DNA of 64,000 nucleotides from Cunninghamia lanceolata. Its lineage: Eukaryota > Streptophyta > Pinopsida > Cupressales > Cupressaceae. The translations under genes were made by a program, and so were the position numbers. Within the stretch, counting starts at the first letter, position 1; each line of letters begins with the position of its first letter. The notes beneath the pieces were generated by a model that saw only the letters and a list, made by a program, of their open reading frames with translations, did not search any database and was not told the DNA's origin. The DNA is taken from the NCBI GenBank assembly GCA_027924645.1, contig BSBN01000781.1, positions 1,302,001-1,366,000 of the forward strand, written 5' to 3'. Shown one piece after another: positions 1 through 12,372 of the stretch.

Positions 1-2393
1 ACACCATATCTCATGATGTGTGATTAAAGATATATTTCAATTAAAATAGTTTCTTAAGTGTTCCAAGGATAAACAAAAATCAAGTTTCAAAATTTCCATG
101 TACACCCACACACTAGACCAAATAAATGAAACTTCTTGATCACGAAATCAAAACCAGTTGCTAGTGCGTCTATCCATATTTCAAGGATTAAAGTGCGTAC
201 AATTGGGTTCATTTCTATCCTTTAGACACGAGGATCATCTAAGCTCACTTGTCTTAATCTAGATAAGTTCATGGAAGACGATTGAATGATGGATACATAT
301 ATAAATGAAATGGTAAACGATGACATACAATGACAGTGAACGGAGTAATGGCGGGATGAGGGTGATAAATGGAAGTGACATGACCAGAGATAGTATGTCT
401 CTACCATGACGCCTGTTTGCTAGGTTTTCATCATGATACTTATCTAAGGTGCCACTGAGGGTGGTTTTCACTTGTGGACAAAAGGATTTCTCTTTACTAT
501 TTTTTTTTTGAATCACCAAACAATGAAGATCATTACACACAGTGCCTGTTTGCCAGGTTTTCACCATGGTAATGAATAGGAAGAATTTCAGAGTTTGATT
601 TTGTAGATAACACGATGGCCCATACAAAATCATGTCAAGCCTTTATACGGATTGATGTTGGCAAGGAACGATAGATATTATATGGATTGAGTGGATTATG
701 ATGTGGATTACATGGCAAGGAAATGAAAAGGGAATTTAGACATAAACCAGGTGAATGATGGGATATGCTGAATGGTGGGAAAGGGAAATGGATGGCATAT
801 ACTGGAGTGAATGGAATGAAACCATAATCAACGTTTGCTCGTACCAACCTAAAATTCAAAGCTTGCAAGTGGAAGGGAAATAGGTAAAGGGGACGGGAAC
901 GGTGATTAGTGAATGGAAAAGTGATAACTTCAAAACCCACATGAACTTAGAATATTATTGATTTGATTTTGTTTTGTGGAATGGAGTAATTTGGAATTTT
1001 TAATGGAAATGAAAATGGAATGGAATGGATGGGTGGATGGATTGTCTGGATGTGGAAGATTTTTGGATTTAGCCTCCTAAACTCTGGTACCTAAACCTCT
1101 ATTTTAGCCTTTTCTTTTGGAAATATGGAATGAAATAACCTTTTGGAAACATTTTGCTTTGATTTCTTGCACTTGTGTTCTAAGGTACAAAGATCTTTGT
1201 ATTTTTAAGAATTTTGTTTCTCATGGGTATGGGCATCCAGAAGTTTATTACGTGAAAATAATGGAATGGGAGAATAGATTGCAAGATTCTAACTTAGATG
1301 ACACTCACATTCACTGACCATCAATAGAAAATGGAAAACAATGAGTAAAAGGGGATGGAGGATAGAGAAAGTGAAAATAGAACGGATGGTGGAAGATGAA
1401 ATTAGTTACCGGCTTTTGAATCCTTGCATGGTAATTGGGGTGGAGTGAACACGTGATAGGTGGATGATGGAGAAATAAGGGATTTATATGGATTGGAAAC
1501 CAACATCATGAACCTCTCATACCTTGGGTAAATATTTCAAGGTTGTATATATTAGCATAGATGATCTTGGAAATACTTTGTACTTCGAATAACTGAAATC
1601 TGAAACTTGATGGTACATACAGAATATAAGGTGAACCACTAAACCAAGCAAATGATTCAGATATCAGACTTGCATTCATTATTGAATGGAAAATAGATGG
1701 GAATGGAGGATTTTATTGTGCATATGAGGCAATGAGCAGAATGGAGTGAATGAAAGTATGCAAAATGCTTAAAATGGAGCGGAACGAAACCATGAACTAT
1801 CTTGAGACTTTCATTTAATCTAAGCTCACAAAGACTCTCCTAGTAACTTTGGGATCATTAAAATATGTAAAGTATAAAACCTTGAAATACTTCAAGCAAT
1901 ACCGAACAACTGACTCATCTCCCAAGAGCAAGCAGTCAAATTATCTGACGTTGATGATGGAATCCACATGAAATCCATCAGTCATGACCCAAGTTTCTCA
2001 AAGGAACACATAAGAATTCATAAAATTTAGATTTAGCATTTTAAAACATTATGATCAGAAGTGGCAATGTCAAGACACAATAGATGATTAGTTTCCAAGT
2101 CAAGTCCAAAATTCAATTTGTCAATAAACTGAAAGAATAATGATCCTTTAACTCTAAGAATTTCATGAATGAATATTTAAGAAATAACCTAGCAAAATCA
2201 TACCAAATGTGCATATGATTCATCACTCCTAAACAAATCAGAATCTCTAAGGACCACTAAACTAAAGTGAACCAAACTAAAACAACTAACCACTGCAAAA
2301 TAGGAAAGGCTTGAGTCAAATGACGTCAAGGCAAAAAAATCTAATAGAAAGGAAACCTACTCTAACTATGTACAAGTGAGCCCCGCAAGGAAC
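1..2393. other. Non-coding tail of Gypsy-1, no gene recognised
   Basis: This stretch lies downstream (minus strand) of the Gypsy-1 integrase stop and is most simply the long 3' untranslated part of that element; its 3' LTR would lie beyond the left edge, because none of the LTR-specific modules seen at 28-37 kb occur here. Parts are rich in GGAATGGA and GGATGG (about 960-1060 and 1680-1790). A short direct repeat with the core GCCTGTTTGC is seen near 411-440 and 541-572. The open frames on both strands have no recognisable domain. I see nothing else here. Confidence 0.45.
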
Positions 2394-3540
2394 TCACGGT
2401 TGGAAATAATGTTTCAGATTTTTTCCATTGACGACTAATGGGATATCTCCTCCAGTCAATGTTTTCAGTTTAAAATTGATCTCACCCAAAATCTCTGTAA
2501 TTTGATAAGGGCCCTTCCAAAGATAGTCAAATTTATCATGGTCTCCTCGTCTATCATGTGCTTTATGCCAATATAAGACCATATTAGAAATCCTAAATGA
2601 CTTCACCCTTGCTTGGTGATCAAACCAACGCTTTACTACTCCTTGATGTTTCATGAATTTGTCCAGGGCTATATCGCACTTTTCCTCCAGATGCAACAAT
2701 TGCAAAAGTCTAGTTTGCACTCTCTCATCTTCCTCCAAATACTCTTGCATGAACTACAAGGTCAGAATCCTCAGTTGTATCAGGAAGATAGGGTCTTGGC
2801 CGTAAACTAAATGGTAGGGAGAAGTACCTAAGGAAGACTTGACACGTGTTCTATTTGCTCAAAGAGCAAACTTTAGTTGTGTGTGCCAATCTCTCAGGTT
2901 TTTGTCCAACAACTTCTTTATCACATTTAAAAGATTCTTGTTTGTTGACTCAGCCAAACCATTACCTTATGGGTAGTAGTTGGATAAAAACTTCAAAGTT
3001 ATTCCGTACTCAAAGGCCCAATTTGAAAACTTCAATGATGAAAAAGTGGGACCATTGTCACAAACAAGAGCGTTAGGACAACCAAACCTAGTGATGATGT
3101 TATCCTCTAAAAATTTAATTAATAAATTAGTAGTGCAAAGATTTAAAGCATGGGATTCCGACCACCTGGTACAATAGTTAGTTATGGTTAGAATATACCT
3201 ATGCTGCGTTGAGGAAGGTGGATTGATCATACCAATAAAGTCTAATCCCCACTTGGTGAAAGGTCTGATTTCAATAATGAGTTGCAAAGGCATCATAGGA
3301 TTTCTTTCTCTTGAAGCCACCTGACAGGTGTGAAAAGTTTTGATATGCTAATGGGCATCCTAAAACAAGGTTGGCCAATAGTAACCTGCTCTTAATATTT
3401 GATGTGCTGTCACCAGTACACCGCCATGACAAGTTCCAAATTTATAATGAAATTGTTCCATGATCTATTTAACTTCACTTCTACCGACACATCTCAAATA
3501 AATCCCCTCATGGTTTTGTCAGAACAAAACTAACCCTTGT
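2394..3540 (-). pseudogene. Gypsy-1 integrase (relic)
   Basis: Integrase joins retrotransposon cDNA to host DNA. A degraded HHCC zinc region lies at about 3480-3310 and ends in H...C-x2-C. The catalytic core follows at about 3265-2970 with WGLDFIG and VCDNGP, and the glutamate-bearing GNGLAES motif comes after a stop near 2967. The C-terminal part (2750-2394) has the gypsy motif KGPYQI and ends LKHYFQP, matching the end of the Gypsy-2 integrase. Several in-frame stops break it. Family and order are clear; function is lost. Confidence 0.88.
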
Positions 3541-3551
3541 AACATAAAACG

Positions 3552-4120
3552 TCAGCTTCTATACCTCAGTGCTCTTCTCTGTGTTGAATGCATACAATCT
3601 GGGCATTTTTGAGTTAGCAAGTAGTATACAATATCATCGTACCACTCATCCGGAGATATAGCCTCAAGCACATATGCTTGTTGCACTAGTCCTGGACCTT
3701 CAGCTACTATAGTCTGCATGAGCGCTTGTCCTCGCACTAGCTTCATCGGCTGAATTTCAATATCGTACTCTTGTATAATGGTGACCCACTTGCCTCTTCT
3801 CTCGCCTAATTCATTTTGCATTAACAATGTCTTGATAGTGGTGTTTGGGACTATTGCATATACTCTGCTCCTTAAGATATAATGTCTAAATTTCTTGATG
3901 GCCTTCACCAAAGCATATGCTTGTTTTTCAACACAAGGGTACCTTAACTCTACATCTTTGAAAGGAGCACTCATGAATATGATGGGATGCTCATCTTTTT
4001 CTTCTGTTCTCTAAGTTAAAATCCCTGCACAAGTATGATCTGATGCGAAAGAATATAAATAAAAAGTTTTCATATAATTTAGACTGATGAGTACAAGAGC
4101 ACTGGAATTGCTTGTTTTAT
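3552..4120 (-). pseudogene. Gypsy-1 canonical RNase H and RT-IN linker (relic)
   Basis: This is the gypsy RNase H that normally follows reverse transcriptase and removes the RNA template. Seen are AHP-like text near 4000, the segment VELRYPCVEKQAYALVKAI at about 3955-3890 that matches VELRYMDVERQALALVQAV in Gypsy-2, and HYILRSRV. The following IIQEYDIEI is useful because the matching place in Gypsy-2 is a TAG stop. A frame change separates it from the reverse transcriptase at about 3975-4120. Confidence 0.8.
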
Positions 4121-4921
4121 TTATTCAAAAGCTCTCTTTGCTTGTGGAGTCCATTCCACCTTTGCATCTTTCTTCAACATGTCATTCAAAGGTTTGACTA
4201 TTTCTATGAACCCAGTGATAAATTTCCTTACAAAATTGATCTTTCTGAAGAAGGATTTCAGATCCTTCTTGCTTGCAGGCATGCTGACCCATTTGATAGC
4301 TTCAACTCGGTCAGGGTCAATGGAGATTCCATGTTCTGATATAACATGGCCCAAAAGCTTTCCCTCAGTCACCCCAAACATACACTTCTTCAGATTGAGA
4401 GAAATACCATATGTTCTACATGCCTCAAATACTTTCCTCAAGTGTTCCACATGATCTGTTCTCTTCTTTGAAAACATCGTGAGGTCATCCATGTAGATGA
4501 TAATGCATTTTCCAATTATGTCTCTGAAAGCAATGTCCATGGCACTCTGAAAAGTCACTCCAGCATTAATCAAACCAAAGGGCATTCTTCTATATGCATA
4601 TGTTCCCCACTTGGTGGTGAAAGCAGTTTTCAATTGATCCTCTTCTTCTACCATAACTTGATTATATCTAGAATATCCATCCAAAAAGGACATCATTTGT
4701 GACTCGTTTACTATCTAGAGTACTTCATCTAGTGAAGGCAAATGATAGTTGTCCTTTTTTGATGCTTGATTGAGATTTCTGAAGTCTACGCACAATCTTA
4801 TTTCACCATTTTTCTTTCTGACTGGGACTAAGTTGGTGAACCACGTCGAGTGTCTTATTGGAAAGATTATCTTCACCTGCAGCAACTTCTTCACTTCTTG
4901 ATAGATAAGGGGTTCTAGCAA
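4121..4921 (-). pseudogene. Gypsy-1 reverse transcriptase (relic)
   Basis: Copies element RNA into DNA. The order of motifs on the minus strand is EVKKLLQ (4900), VRKKNGEIRLCVDFRNLN (about 4840-4770), MSFLDGYSRYNQV (about 4695-4655), AYRRMPFGLINA (about 4590-4555), and the catalytic IYMDD (about 4500), then LGHVISEHGI. The catalytic YMDD is kept. One in-frame stop near 4712 splits the domain. A frame change follows it toward RNase H. Confidence 0.9.
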
Positions 4922-5041
4922 AGGATTTACTGGTCTTTGACGTTGCTGAAATGGCCTGCTTCCAGGCTTGAGGGGGATTGTATGGGTAATAATAGAAGTA
5001 TCATATGTTTTTAAATCTTCATACCCCCAAGCAGTGACATC

Positions 5042-5774
5042 CTAAAATTCCTTCATGCTTTTTATGATGCTTTCTCTTTCTTCAGGTGTACAGACCTTCC
5101 CTATGAAGACATTCTTTATATCTTGTTCTATTCCTAGATTAATTGCATCACATTTATTCCCGTCCTCATTGTGATATTGAAGAGCATTTAGTTTATCTGA
5201 ATCAAAAAGTCTTTTGAGCTCTATCATTCCTTTTAGGATAGTGTTGCTCTTTAAATTCATGATCCCATTAGGATCAAACTCAGCTCCTTCTACTTCACTC
5301 TCATCAATAACTTGGGCAGTGAATATTCCTGAATTCATTAAGAAGTCTAGTATATGCTTATCATCTTCAAAAACTTGAAATTTTGTAACATTATCTGGCA
5401 CTGAAGGTAATGACATCAATTCAACTGTGAACTTCTTTAACCCTTCCATTGCTAGGGGCTCGAGGAAACTTGCATCTTGAGCTAATGCATTGGCAACCTG
5501 ATTCTTTGACTTATAGATTGATTTAATGTTGAAAGCATCAAAATCTTCAATGAGATCCCACACCCAATTTCTATACTTCTTCAATATCTTATCATGGCAT
5601 ACATAGTACTTCCTGACTTGCTTGATTGCTATCTTTGAATCACTGAATACATGTAAGACCTTGGCCTTCTTTTTAATAGTGAGGAGCAATCCATGCTCCA
5701 GAGCTTCATATTCTACAACATTATTTGTATAAGGAAACTGCAATCTCAATGCTGATAAATATGCTTCTCCAAAT
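5042..5774 (-). pseudogene. Gypsy-1 additional RNase H-like domain, C-terminal part, and linker to RT
   Basis: Positions 5774 to about 5450 encode most of a second RNase H fold placed upstream of reverse transcriptase: YTNNVVEYEALEHG (catalytic Glu region), HVFSDSKIAI (Asp region) and the closing ANALAQ, where the usual final Asp is Asn. The first strand of the fold is on the far side of Gypsy-2 at 20097-20160. When the 14,312-bp insert and one GGACT copy are ignored the reading frame continues without a shift. The remaining part (5450-5042) is a linker matching 13030-13440 of Gypsy-2. Confidence 0.82.
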
Positions 5775-5779
5775 GGACT
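5775..5779. repeat. Target-site duplication of Gypsy-2, left copy (GGACT)
   Basis: The five bases GGACT directly before the TGTTGTGTGG terminus at 5780 are repeated at 20092-20096 directly after the 3' LTR. A 5-bp duplication is usual for gypsy integrases. It lies inside Gypsy-1 coding sequence. Confidence 0.93.
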
Positions 5780-6099
5780 TGTTGTGTGGTTACACAACAC
5801 GCCCCATTTTCAGCTGGACAAAATAGGGACCCAACTTTTCTGGCTTGCTCCCCTTGTTTTGTGCTATTGGTGGTAATGGTAAAAGCAGCATCATGTTAGT
5901 TTGTATGTGCATCATGTTAAGTGCATCATGTCCTCCTGTCTGAACCAAAAGAATCCAAAGTTTGAATCTTGCCTCAAAAAGCTTGCCATGTGAAAGAGTG
6001 TGAAATTCTAAGCAAGTTTGCCTCTTGCATCACCCTAAAATTTGGCCAAGTGAGAAAGTTATGTCCGGTCAAAGTTTTGGTCCAACCTGATATTTGGGG

Positions 6100-6835
6100 G
6101 GAGGATCATATTTCAAACATCACCCGATCTTTTAGATCACCCCGATATCAGTTTATCACCCGATATTCACCTTGCCCACAAACATCCAAACGTCAAATTT
6201 GGGTGATGACCCTATTTGCTCGTCAGCAACATCATATATTTCGTGGGGGTCATATTCTGAAACATCACCCGACATTTAAATATCACCCAATGTTTCGAAT
6301 ATCATCCTGACTTTTGAATATCCTCTTGATGCAAAATATCACCCTGACCAATTATCCTGATGACATCATGTAACCCCGAAAGACAAGGAACTCAACATGA
6401 TGCTGACGCATCATCCTTTTACCTCGCAGGGGCATATTTTTTGAACAGATGACGTCATAGTGCTCCAACGATAGACTAAGTCATTATCCTAGTGACATCA
6501 TCCTAATCTTCTGAGTGGACCATTTTAGTCGACGGGGTCATCATCTTAAAACCTGGCCCGATATCTGAATATCACCCGATATCTCAAACATCACCTGATA
6601 TCTCAAACATCACCCGATATTCAAAGATCACCCTATATCTCAAACATCACCCCATTTTGACATATCAATGACGTCACCCGAACCGATGGAGAAAGTGAAC
6701 CAACATGTCAATGACATCATCTCAATTTTTGGAGATGGGACATTGTAGTGGAGGGGTCATATTTCATTTATCACCTGATATTCTGAAGATCACCTGATCT
6801 TCTAAATATCACCCTCTTTTAAATATCACCCCATG
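6100..6835 (+). repeat. Degenerate tandem repeats of about 19 bp in Gypsy-2 U3
   Basis: Units resembling CATCACCCGATATCTCAAA recur at 6107-6180, 6255-6350, 6551-6657 (five or six in a row) and 6765-6835. The same tract in the 3' LTR (17250-17945) has a different unit number, which explains part of the LTR length difference. CpG sites in the units are often TpG or CpA. Confidence 0.85.
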
Positions 6836-7016
6836 ACCGGTGAGGCGGTGACATCATCTGAACCAGATAAATGAAGGAATCAATATGATGATGACGTCAT
6901 CCCCCTTTTTTTGCTTTGCGCAGGTATATTTCAAGAAATCACCCCATTCGATATACATGCCAATGACGTCATAACAGCTGCAGTAATAAGCTGAGTCATA
7001 TATCCTGATGATGTCA
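6361..7016. promoter_or_regulatory. Cluster of TGACGTCA-type palindromes in the Gypsy-2 5' LTR
   Basis: Perfect TGACGTCA occurs at 6450, 6669, 6892 and 6964. One-base decayed forms (TGACATCA or TGATGTCA) occur at 6361, 6493, 6712, 6849 and 7009. TGACGTCA is the known core of plant bZIP (TGA and related) and CRE-type sites. The cluster stops about 80 bp before the TATA-like site, as expected for an enhancer. Binding is inferred only. Confidence 0.65.
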
Positions 7017-7094
7017 TCTGGACCTTTCTCGGGGGGGATCATATTTCACATGGGTCATGTTCCGAATCTCACCCGATCTTAAAACATGACCTGA

Positions 7095-7101
7095 TATAAA
7101 G
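7095..7101 (+). promoter_or_regulatory. TATA-like box of the Gypsy-2 5' LTR
   Basis: TATAAAG lies in GATATAAAGAGGAAATG, just downstream of the palindrome cluster, and is conserved at 18211-18217 in the other LTR. It would place the transcription start near 7125 and make U3 about 1.3 kb. No start-site evidence is available. Confidence 0.45.
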
Positions 7102-8976
7102 AGGAAATGCACTACCCGATATGCAGAGCCAGATTTGAAATGGTATTCAAAATAGCTAATTCTCTGTATGCCTTGCCGTTTGCATGATCATGATATGTGC
7201 ATGACATGATATTTAAAGGTAAATGGTAAGGTAATGTCGGATATTTGCTTTTGATCTGTCCTAACCCGATATATACATATTTGCCCTTTAGGAGCATGAT
7301 TTAATATGATGTTGATCCTCCTACTAGTTATTCAATATGATGATGCCTAACTTCAATATACTGACCGCTGGTGCATCGGCCAGAGAATGAGATCGGTAGG
7401 ACATTATGGGCTCGCCCCGATCAGTGATGTCTTGTTGATGATCATGATGATGCATGCTCAGGATGCAAAAGGTAGAAAATAAGCAAGGCAGGCAGATTTT
7501 GAACCCGTTCTATACATGATGATGACGTGATCGTCATGTCTGGATCAACATGAAGAAATCTCAAGATGCAGCCCGATATTCAAAAATGCAAAATGGTGGG
7601 AAGACTACAAGTATGCGGATTTGCCGCTGCAGGCTGCCTTCGGCAAAGAATTAAATGCTTGATCCTGCTGCGCAAGTTTCACCGGTGATCATGCAGAGGA
7701 TAGAAAAAGAAGTGCACACAAAGCCTACAGAGGGTCTACATGGAGACTCGACCCGATAGCATACATGTAGAGATATGATAGCGCTTTAATAGCGAGGGAC
7801 ATCCTGAGCGGCGCACTGGATCCCAAGAGGTCAAAATGAACCAAAAGGAGACAATGCATTGAATGCAGTGGTTGGCTGATGGAGGAAGTTACTGAGCAAG
7901 CGGCACCTTGTCTGGGTGCTCTGCTCGAGGTTTTGGCAGGTTCCATCTTCCACCGTTGGATGAGACATCTAAGGAGGCTGACCGGTGATTCAGCTAGGTT
8001 TTCTTGGGCACTGTGTTGGGGAGAAAGCAAAGACATATTCAGCCCTCATTACTGCTAAAAAAAAAAGAGGAGGAGGTCAATCATACAATATCAGACCTGT
8101 AGAAATTTCATGTAGTAGACTAGATTGCTGAGACTAGTGGGGACTGAATTGTTGAAACATTCAAGGTTCTTTCCTCATGATCACTGTAAATATACATGTT
8201 TTATGAACATACTGTATGGGGATGAAGCTTTAGATTACATCATGATTGTAAACCTTAAGTAATCTTCAAGTTGATTTCTGGATATGTACTGGTGGATGCT
8301 GTGTTCTTTAGAAGCACTTTCATTTCATTGCATGTTGTTTTCAACTCTACCTCTGAAGATTTGTATTGGATCATGCTAATTTGTGGAATATCCTGGTGAA
8401 GTATGATTTCAGTTTTCTTCTCTTCATTACTATATGGGAACATGTATGTGGGTCAGTGATCTCAGTCAAGTAAATCTTAGGAATCTCTCTCTCTAACCCT
8501 TTTTCTCATTTTAATTTTATAGAAGTCACTTTTATAACTGCACATCATGATAAACATTAAGTAGAATAGAGGAATATACTAACATCCCGTAGATAACTGA
8601 CCATCATTAGTATATTCTTGAGCTAGATGCATGTACCTTTGAAAATTTCATGCAGGAAATCATTGATAAGGGTAGAACTCATGTAAATATCACCTTAGGC
8701 ACATCATTTGGAGGTATATGCTATGTAGAGTAACTTCCCTGAAAGCATTGTTGCAGAACTAGATCCTACTGATTCATGTAAGACCCCAAAATGGAAAACA
8801 GCTTCACACATCAACCACTGAGAGATCTTAGCAGATTATGACCTAATCACCAGGGACTTGGGATCATGAATTCTATGAATTCATTGTATCTTTCAAGATA
8901 AACAAGGGTTGATGTGTAACTTTTGTTTCATGTTGTACTTGTGTGTGTCTAACATCAACATCAGCAACAATAGAAC

Positions 8977-8995
8977 TGGCGCTAGAAGGAGGGCC
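8977..8995 (+). other. Gypsy-2 primer-binding site
   Basis: TGGCGCTAGAAGGAGGGCC starts four bases after the LTR end and begins with the TGG that pairs with the CCA tail of a tRNA. Gypsy-1 has the same site (23570-23552) with one G to A change, also four bases from its LTR. I do not name the tRNA. Confidence 0.88.
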
Positions 8996-9177
8996 GAACA
9001 AGAAAACTGTAGATTCCCACAAACATTGCTTAAGTATCTTGTCAGTTTCCAAATTTGACCATAAACCAGCCTATCTTTCTTAAAATTCAAAGAATCCTGG
9101 CTCCTAAGCCAAACACCAGGTCTAGATCTTGTGGACCCTTTGAAGAACTACCTACCAGGGGATTCAGACCTAGGACT

Positions 9178-10557
9178 ATGGACCTTCATCACTCCCTTGA
9201 TCCTAGTACATCTAGAGCTTCACCAAGGCCTGCTCCTGCAACTCCTATTGGCCTGCACATACCTGTAGGGCCTTCTGTCACACCTCAGGTTCAACCTCAA
9301 CCGGTCACACCTCAGATCCACTCCCCTCTGGTTGCAATGTCATTCTTCATAGCAGAGTCACCTTTGATCTTCCATGCATATCATGATCTGCCCAAAAATC
9401 TAGATAAAATTTGTCCTAGATACCACCCATATCAGGATGCTGATGATCATGTTAGAACCTTCAAGGAAGCCTGTTGTAGGGCTAGGATTGAGTATGAAGA
9501 TGTCATCTGTAGGTTGTTTCCCTTCTCCTTAGGAGAAGAGGCCTACAACTGGTACATTAGTTTGGGCCAAGGTTCAGTCAATTCATGGGATGCCTTGGAG
9601 AAAGCTTTCAAGGATAGGTTCAACGTGCCTATAGACCCTTCAACCAACTACCATTTATTTGCCACTATCAGGAGGTTTGAGGGGGAGCCTATAGCAAACT
9701 TCAATGCTAGATTCCAGAAGATGCTGTCTAAGCTAGTAGCTCATTATAATGTAATAGACGAAGCTGCCAGGAGCATTTACTACTCAGCCTTAGATCCCTT
9801 GACCTCCATGTTTATTAGGAGGACACATCCTGGTGTAACAACTTTAGCAGGAGCCTTTGGGGAAGCTATCAAGGTTAGCCAACAATTAGTTCCTGCCCCC
9901 ACACCAAATGTCGCCTTCCCTTCACTTCCAGGCTATCCAACATATCCTATCCACCAACAGACCAATGGGGCCATGATACCTTTAGCCATGATGCCAGCCC
10001 CTTTGCAAATACCTCCACTCAGTGTCATGCCACCACAAAGTGGGAATAGCCAAATGTTGCCATATCAGACACAAGTGCCACATGCTGTAGAACAACCCAA
10101 CAATAACAATGGGTCTTCCTTTTTCAAGCCCCAGGCAGAAAATGTAGTGGCAAAGTCTCAGGAGGAGAAAGAAGAAATCAAAGAAATATTAGCCCAGCTT
10201 AGGAAACTTACCACCGAGGTCACCCATCTGAGAAATTAGAACTTTTACTCTCAGCCTAACCAAAACAGAGGCTATGCCAATGACAGACCAAACTATCCTG
10301 ACAAGGGGTACAACAATAATTACAATAACAATAATGGCAACAACAATCTTCCTAGACAGCCTAGAGTGTGGAACACTAGGCCAAACAATGGTTCTTTGCC
10401 ATCACCCCTAGATAATCAGCCTCCTAGTGAACCTAAATAGACCACCAGGGTAAACCTTGCTGAGGCAGCACTTGCAAATTGGTGCAGGATTCATAATGCC
10501 AACGCTCATGCAGAGTTAGATTGCCCCCAATTCAAGGTTGCAACTAGCATTTTCTAG
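9178..10557 (+). pseudogene. Gypsy-2 Gag with zinc-knuckle-like motif
   Basis: Gag forms the particle that packages element RNA. The first convincing ATG is 9178; the frame is open from 9055. The retrotransposon gag core is at about 9390-9870, with RLFPFSLGEEAYNWY and FNARFQKML. Pro/Gln-rich text, a short coiled coil (about 10150-10235) and an Asn/Gly-rich tract follow, then WC-x2-H-x4-H-x4-C at 10480-10524, an unusual version of the nucleic-acid-binding knuckle. In-frame TAG stops are at 10237, 10438 and 10555. Gypsy-1 has Gln at the aligned first and third sites. Confidence 0.88.
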
Positions 10558-10671
10558 GCTGAAGTGTCCAGTACTTCAGGAAACCCACCTTATGGAGAGG
10601 GAAATGAGATTGTCCCCTGTGAGTATGATACCGCGTTAGTGCTGGAAAGCTTCATGCATCATCCTCATTAG

Positions 10672-12372
10672 CATGCAACCTCATCACATCAGGATTACAC
10701 CTCAACATGTGAGGAATTAGCCATGGCTCTTGAATCCAACTACGTTTTCCCATTTGAAGATGAGAATGAGCCATCAGTGGAACATGAGGAAGTCAATGCT
10801 TATCAACAGCAACCTCAAGGTAGACATAACTACAACCTGAGGAATAACTCGAATCGGTCTGCTGGCCCTTTGACCACATCATTGCCTCCAAACAACTTCA
10901 ATACTCCACCCGATCCCCAGGCAAATAATAACCCTAGATTTCCCAAAGTCAGTATGCATCACTTGACACCACAGAATGCAACACTAAAAGCCACAAATCC
11001 ACCTCCTGGACCTGACAAATTGGTTTCTTACCTGATGGATGAGATGAAGAAGGTTAAGATCAGCCTGCCATTGTTAGAACTGCTTAGGACCCCTGCTATC
11101 AAAAGTGCTTTTGTGAAATCTTTAGACAGTCCTACCCAAAAGGAAGACAGCCATACCCCAGGCCAGTTTGGAAGTAAAGATCATGCTGCCAGGGATGCTA
11201 ATACAAAATTAAAAACGTCGGCCATTGTCCAAGCTGTAGAGACCTCCCACATGACCCTATACAAAGACAAAAGTGAGTCACCTCCCTTCCTTTTGACCGT
11301 AAGGATGTTTGGTAGGAACCTGCACAACTGTCTGGTGGACTCAGGAGCATCTACCAATGTGATGCCCTTATCCATATGCAATGCCTTGGGGTTACATCTT
11401 GCCAAATCATTGAAGAAAGTAACCCAGCTGGACAAAACAGAAGTAAACGTGGTAGGGGAACTAACCCACATCCATATGCAACTAGCCTCAGATCCCAGAA
11501 TCTAGCATTATATTGATATCCAGGTAGTCGATATACCTGATGCATACGGGATGTTGCTTAGTAGGGATTGGTCAAAGACCCTCAATGGATATATGTCTAC
11601 TGACTTCAGTCACATGTGGTTGCCCTGGAAGGGAATACCTAACCAGATTAGGATCAAAGCTGAACCTCGCATGAAACACATGATTATTGAATATAACAAA
11701 ACCAACGAAGTCATGTATGTGAATGTAGAACCTGGAGTTTACTCCATCAGATCTCTGACTGCTAGGATAGAGGAGATCCTGATGCTTGACATACATGACC
11801 ATGATGATAACCCTCAGGATGATGATGCATATCTAGAACCTAGTTGTAATCTTGGAAACGAGATAGAGATAGATCACTTCAAGAATTTTGAGATGCATCT
11901 ACTTAAAGGGGTGAAATGCTGCCAATTGTTAAATGTACCTGTTCATGATATTTTAATTAGTGGATGGTGCAGGTTGCATAATGAGGCTCATTCTGAAAAG
12001 ATATGTGAGGTCTGCCTAGACATGCTAGAGCTAGAACAGGCATACCATGAGGCATCGTCATCATCATCTGCGATAAGTGCTACATATAATGGTAATGATG
12101 CCGGTCCTTGTTTGTCTTCTGCAGGAGCGAGAGGAAGCACGCATCATGATGAGGATCCTGTCAAGGTAACAGAAGGGATGCCGGTTGGCAACAGGAGTAA
12201 TGCTAAGAACAAGGAGAAAATCACCCCTGGGAGTGATTGTTTGATGAAGTCAGATTATGAGTTGTTTGACAAAGATAGGGGTAGTAGTCTATCCAAATTT
12301 GAAGAGTTCTTGTCAAAAGAAATGCAAAAGATGATGCAGTAGCAAAGACCTCCTCAAGATGTCTTGGTTGGA
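10672..12372 (+). pseudogene. Gypsy-2 aspartic protease and linker
   Basis: The retropepsin-like domain cleaves the polyprotein. Its active-site motif LVDSGAS is near 11335-11355, preceded by PPFLLTVRMFG and followed by GLHLAKS and a TAG at 11503 where Gypsy-1 has Gln. The domain continues with MLLSRDW and HMWLPWKG. A first His/Cys module, C-x2-H-x3-H-x4-C-x2-C, is at 11965-12015, followed by low-complexity sequence and a TAG at 12340. The intact active site contrasts with Gypsy-1, where the motif reads MDFGAS. Confidence 0.85.

Larger units (their letters stand above)
5780..8972 (+). repeat. Gypsy-2 5' LTR
   Basis: It starts TGTTGTGTGG and ends AACAATA, where the 3' LTR has AACAACA; one C to T change has damaged the terminal CA. 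Its 3193 bp hold, in order, degenerate CACCCGATAT repeats, a cluster of TGACGTCA palindromes, a TATA-like site at 7095, and about 1.9 kb of presumed R and U5. Open frames inside it (for example minus 7725-8036) recur in the other LTR only because LTRs are copies. Confidence 0.95.

Noticed and set aside
1117..1317. 66-codon plus-strand frame in the left flank
   Set aside because: Length expected by chance in AT-rich sequence; no motif, and it is antisense to Gypsy-1.
7725..8036. Minus-strand frame in the Gypsy-2 5' LTR, also present at 18841-19203
   Set aside because: Seen twice only because LTRs are duplicates; no domain, and no support for translation.
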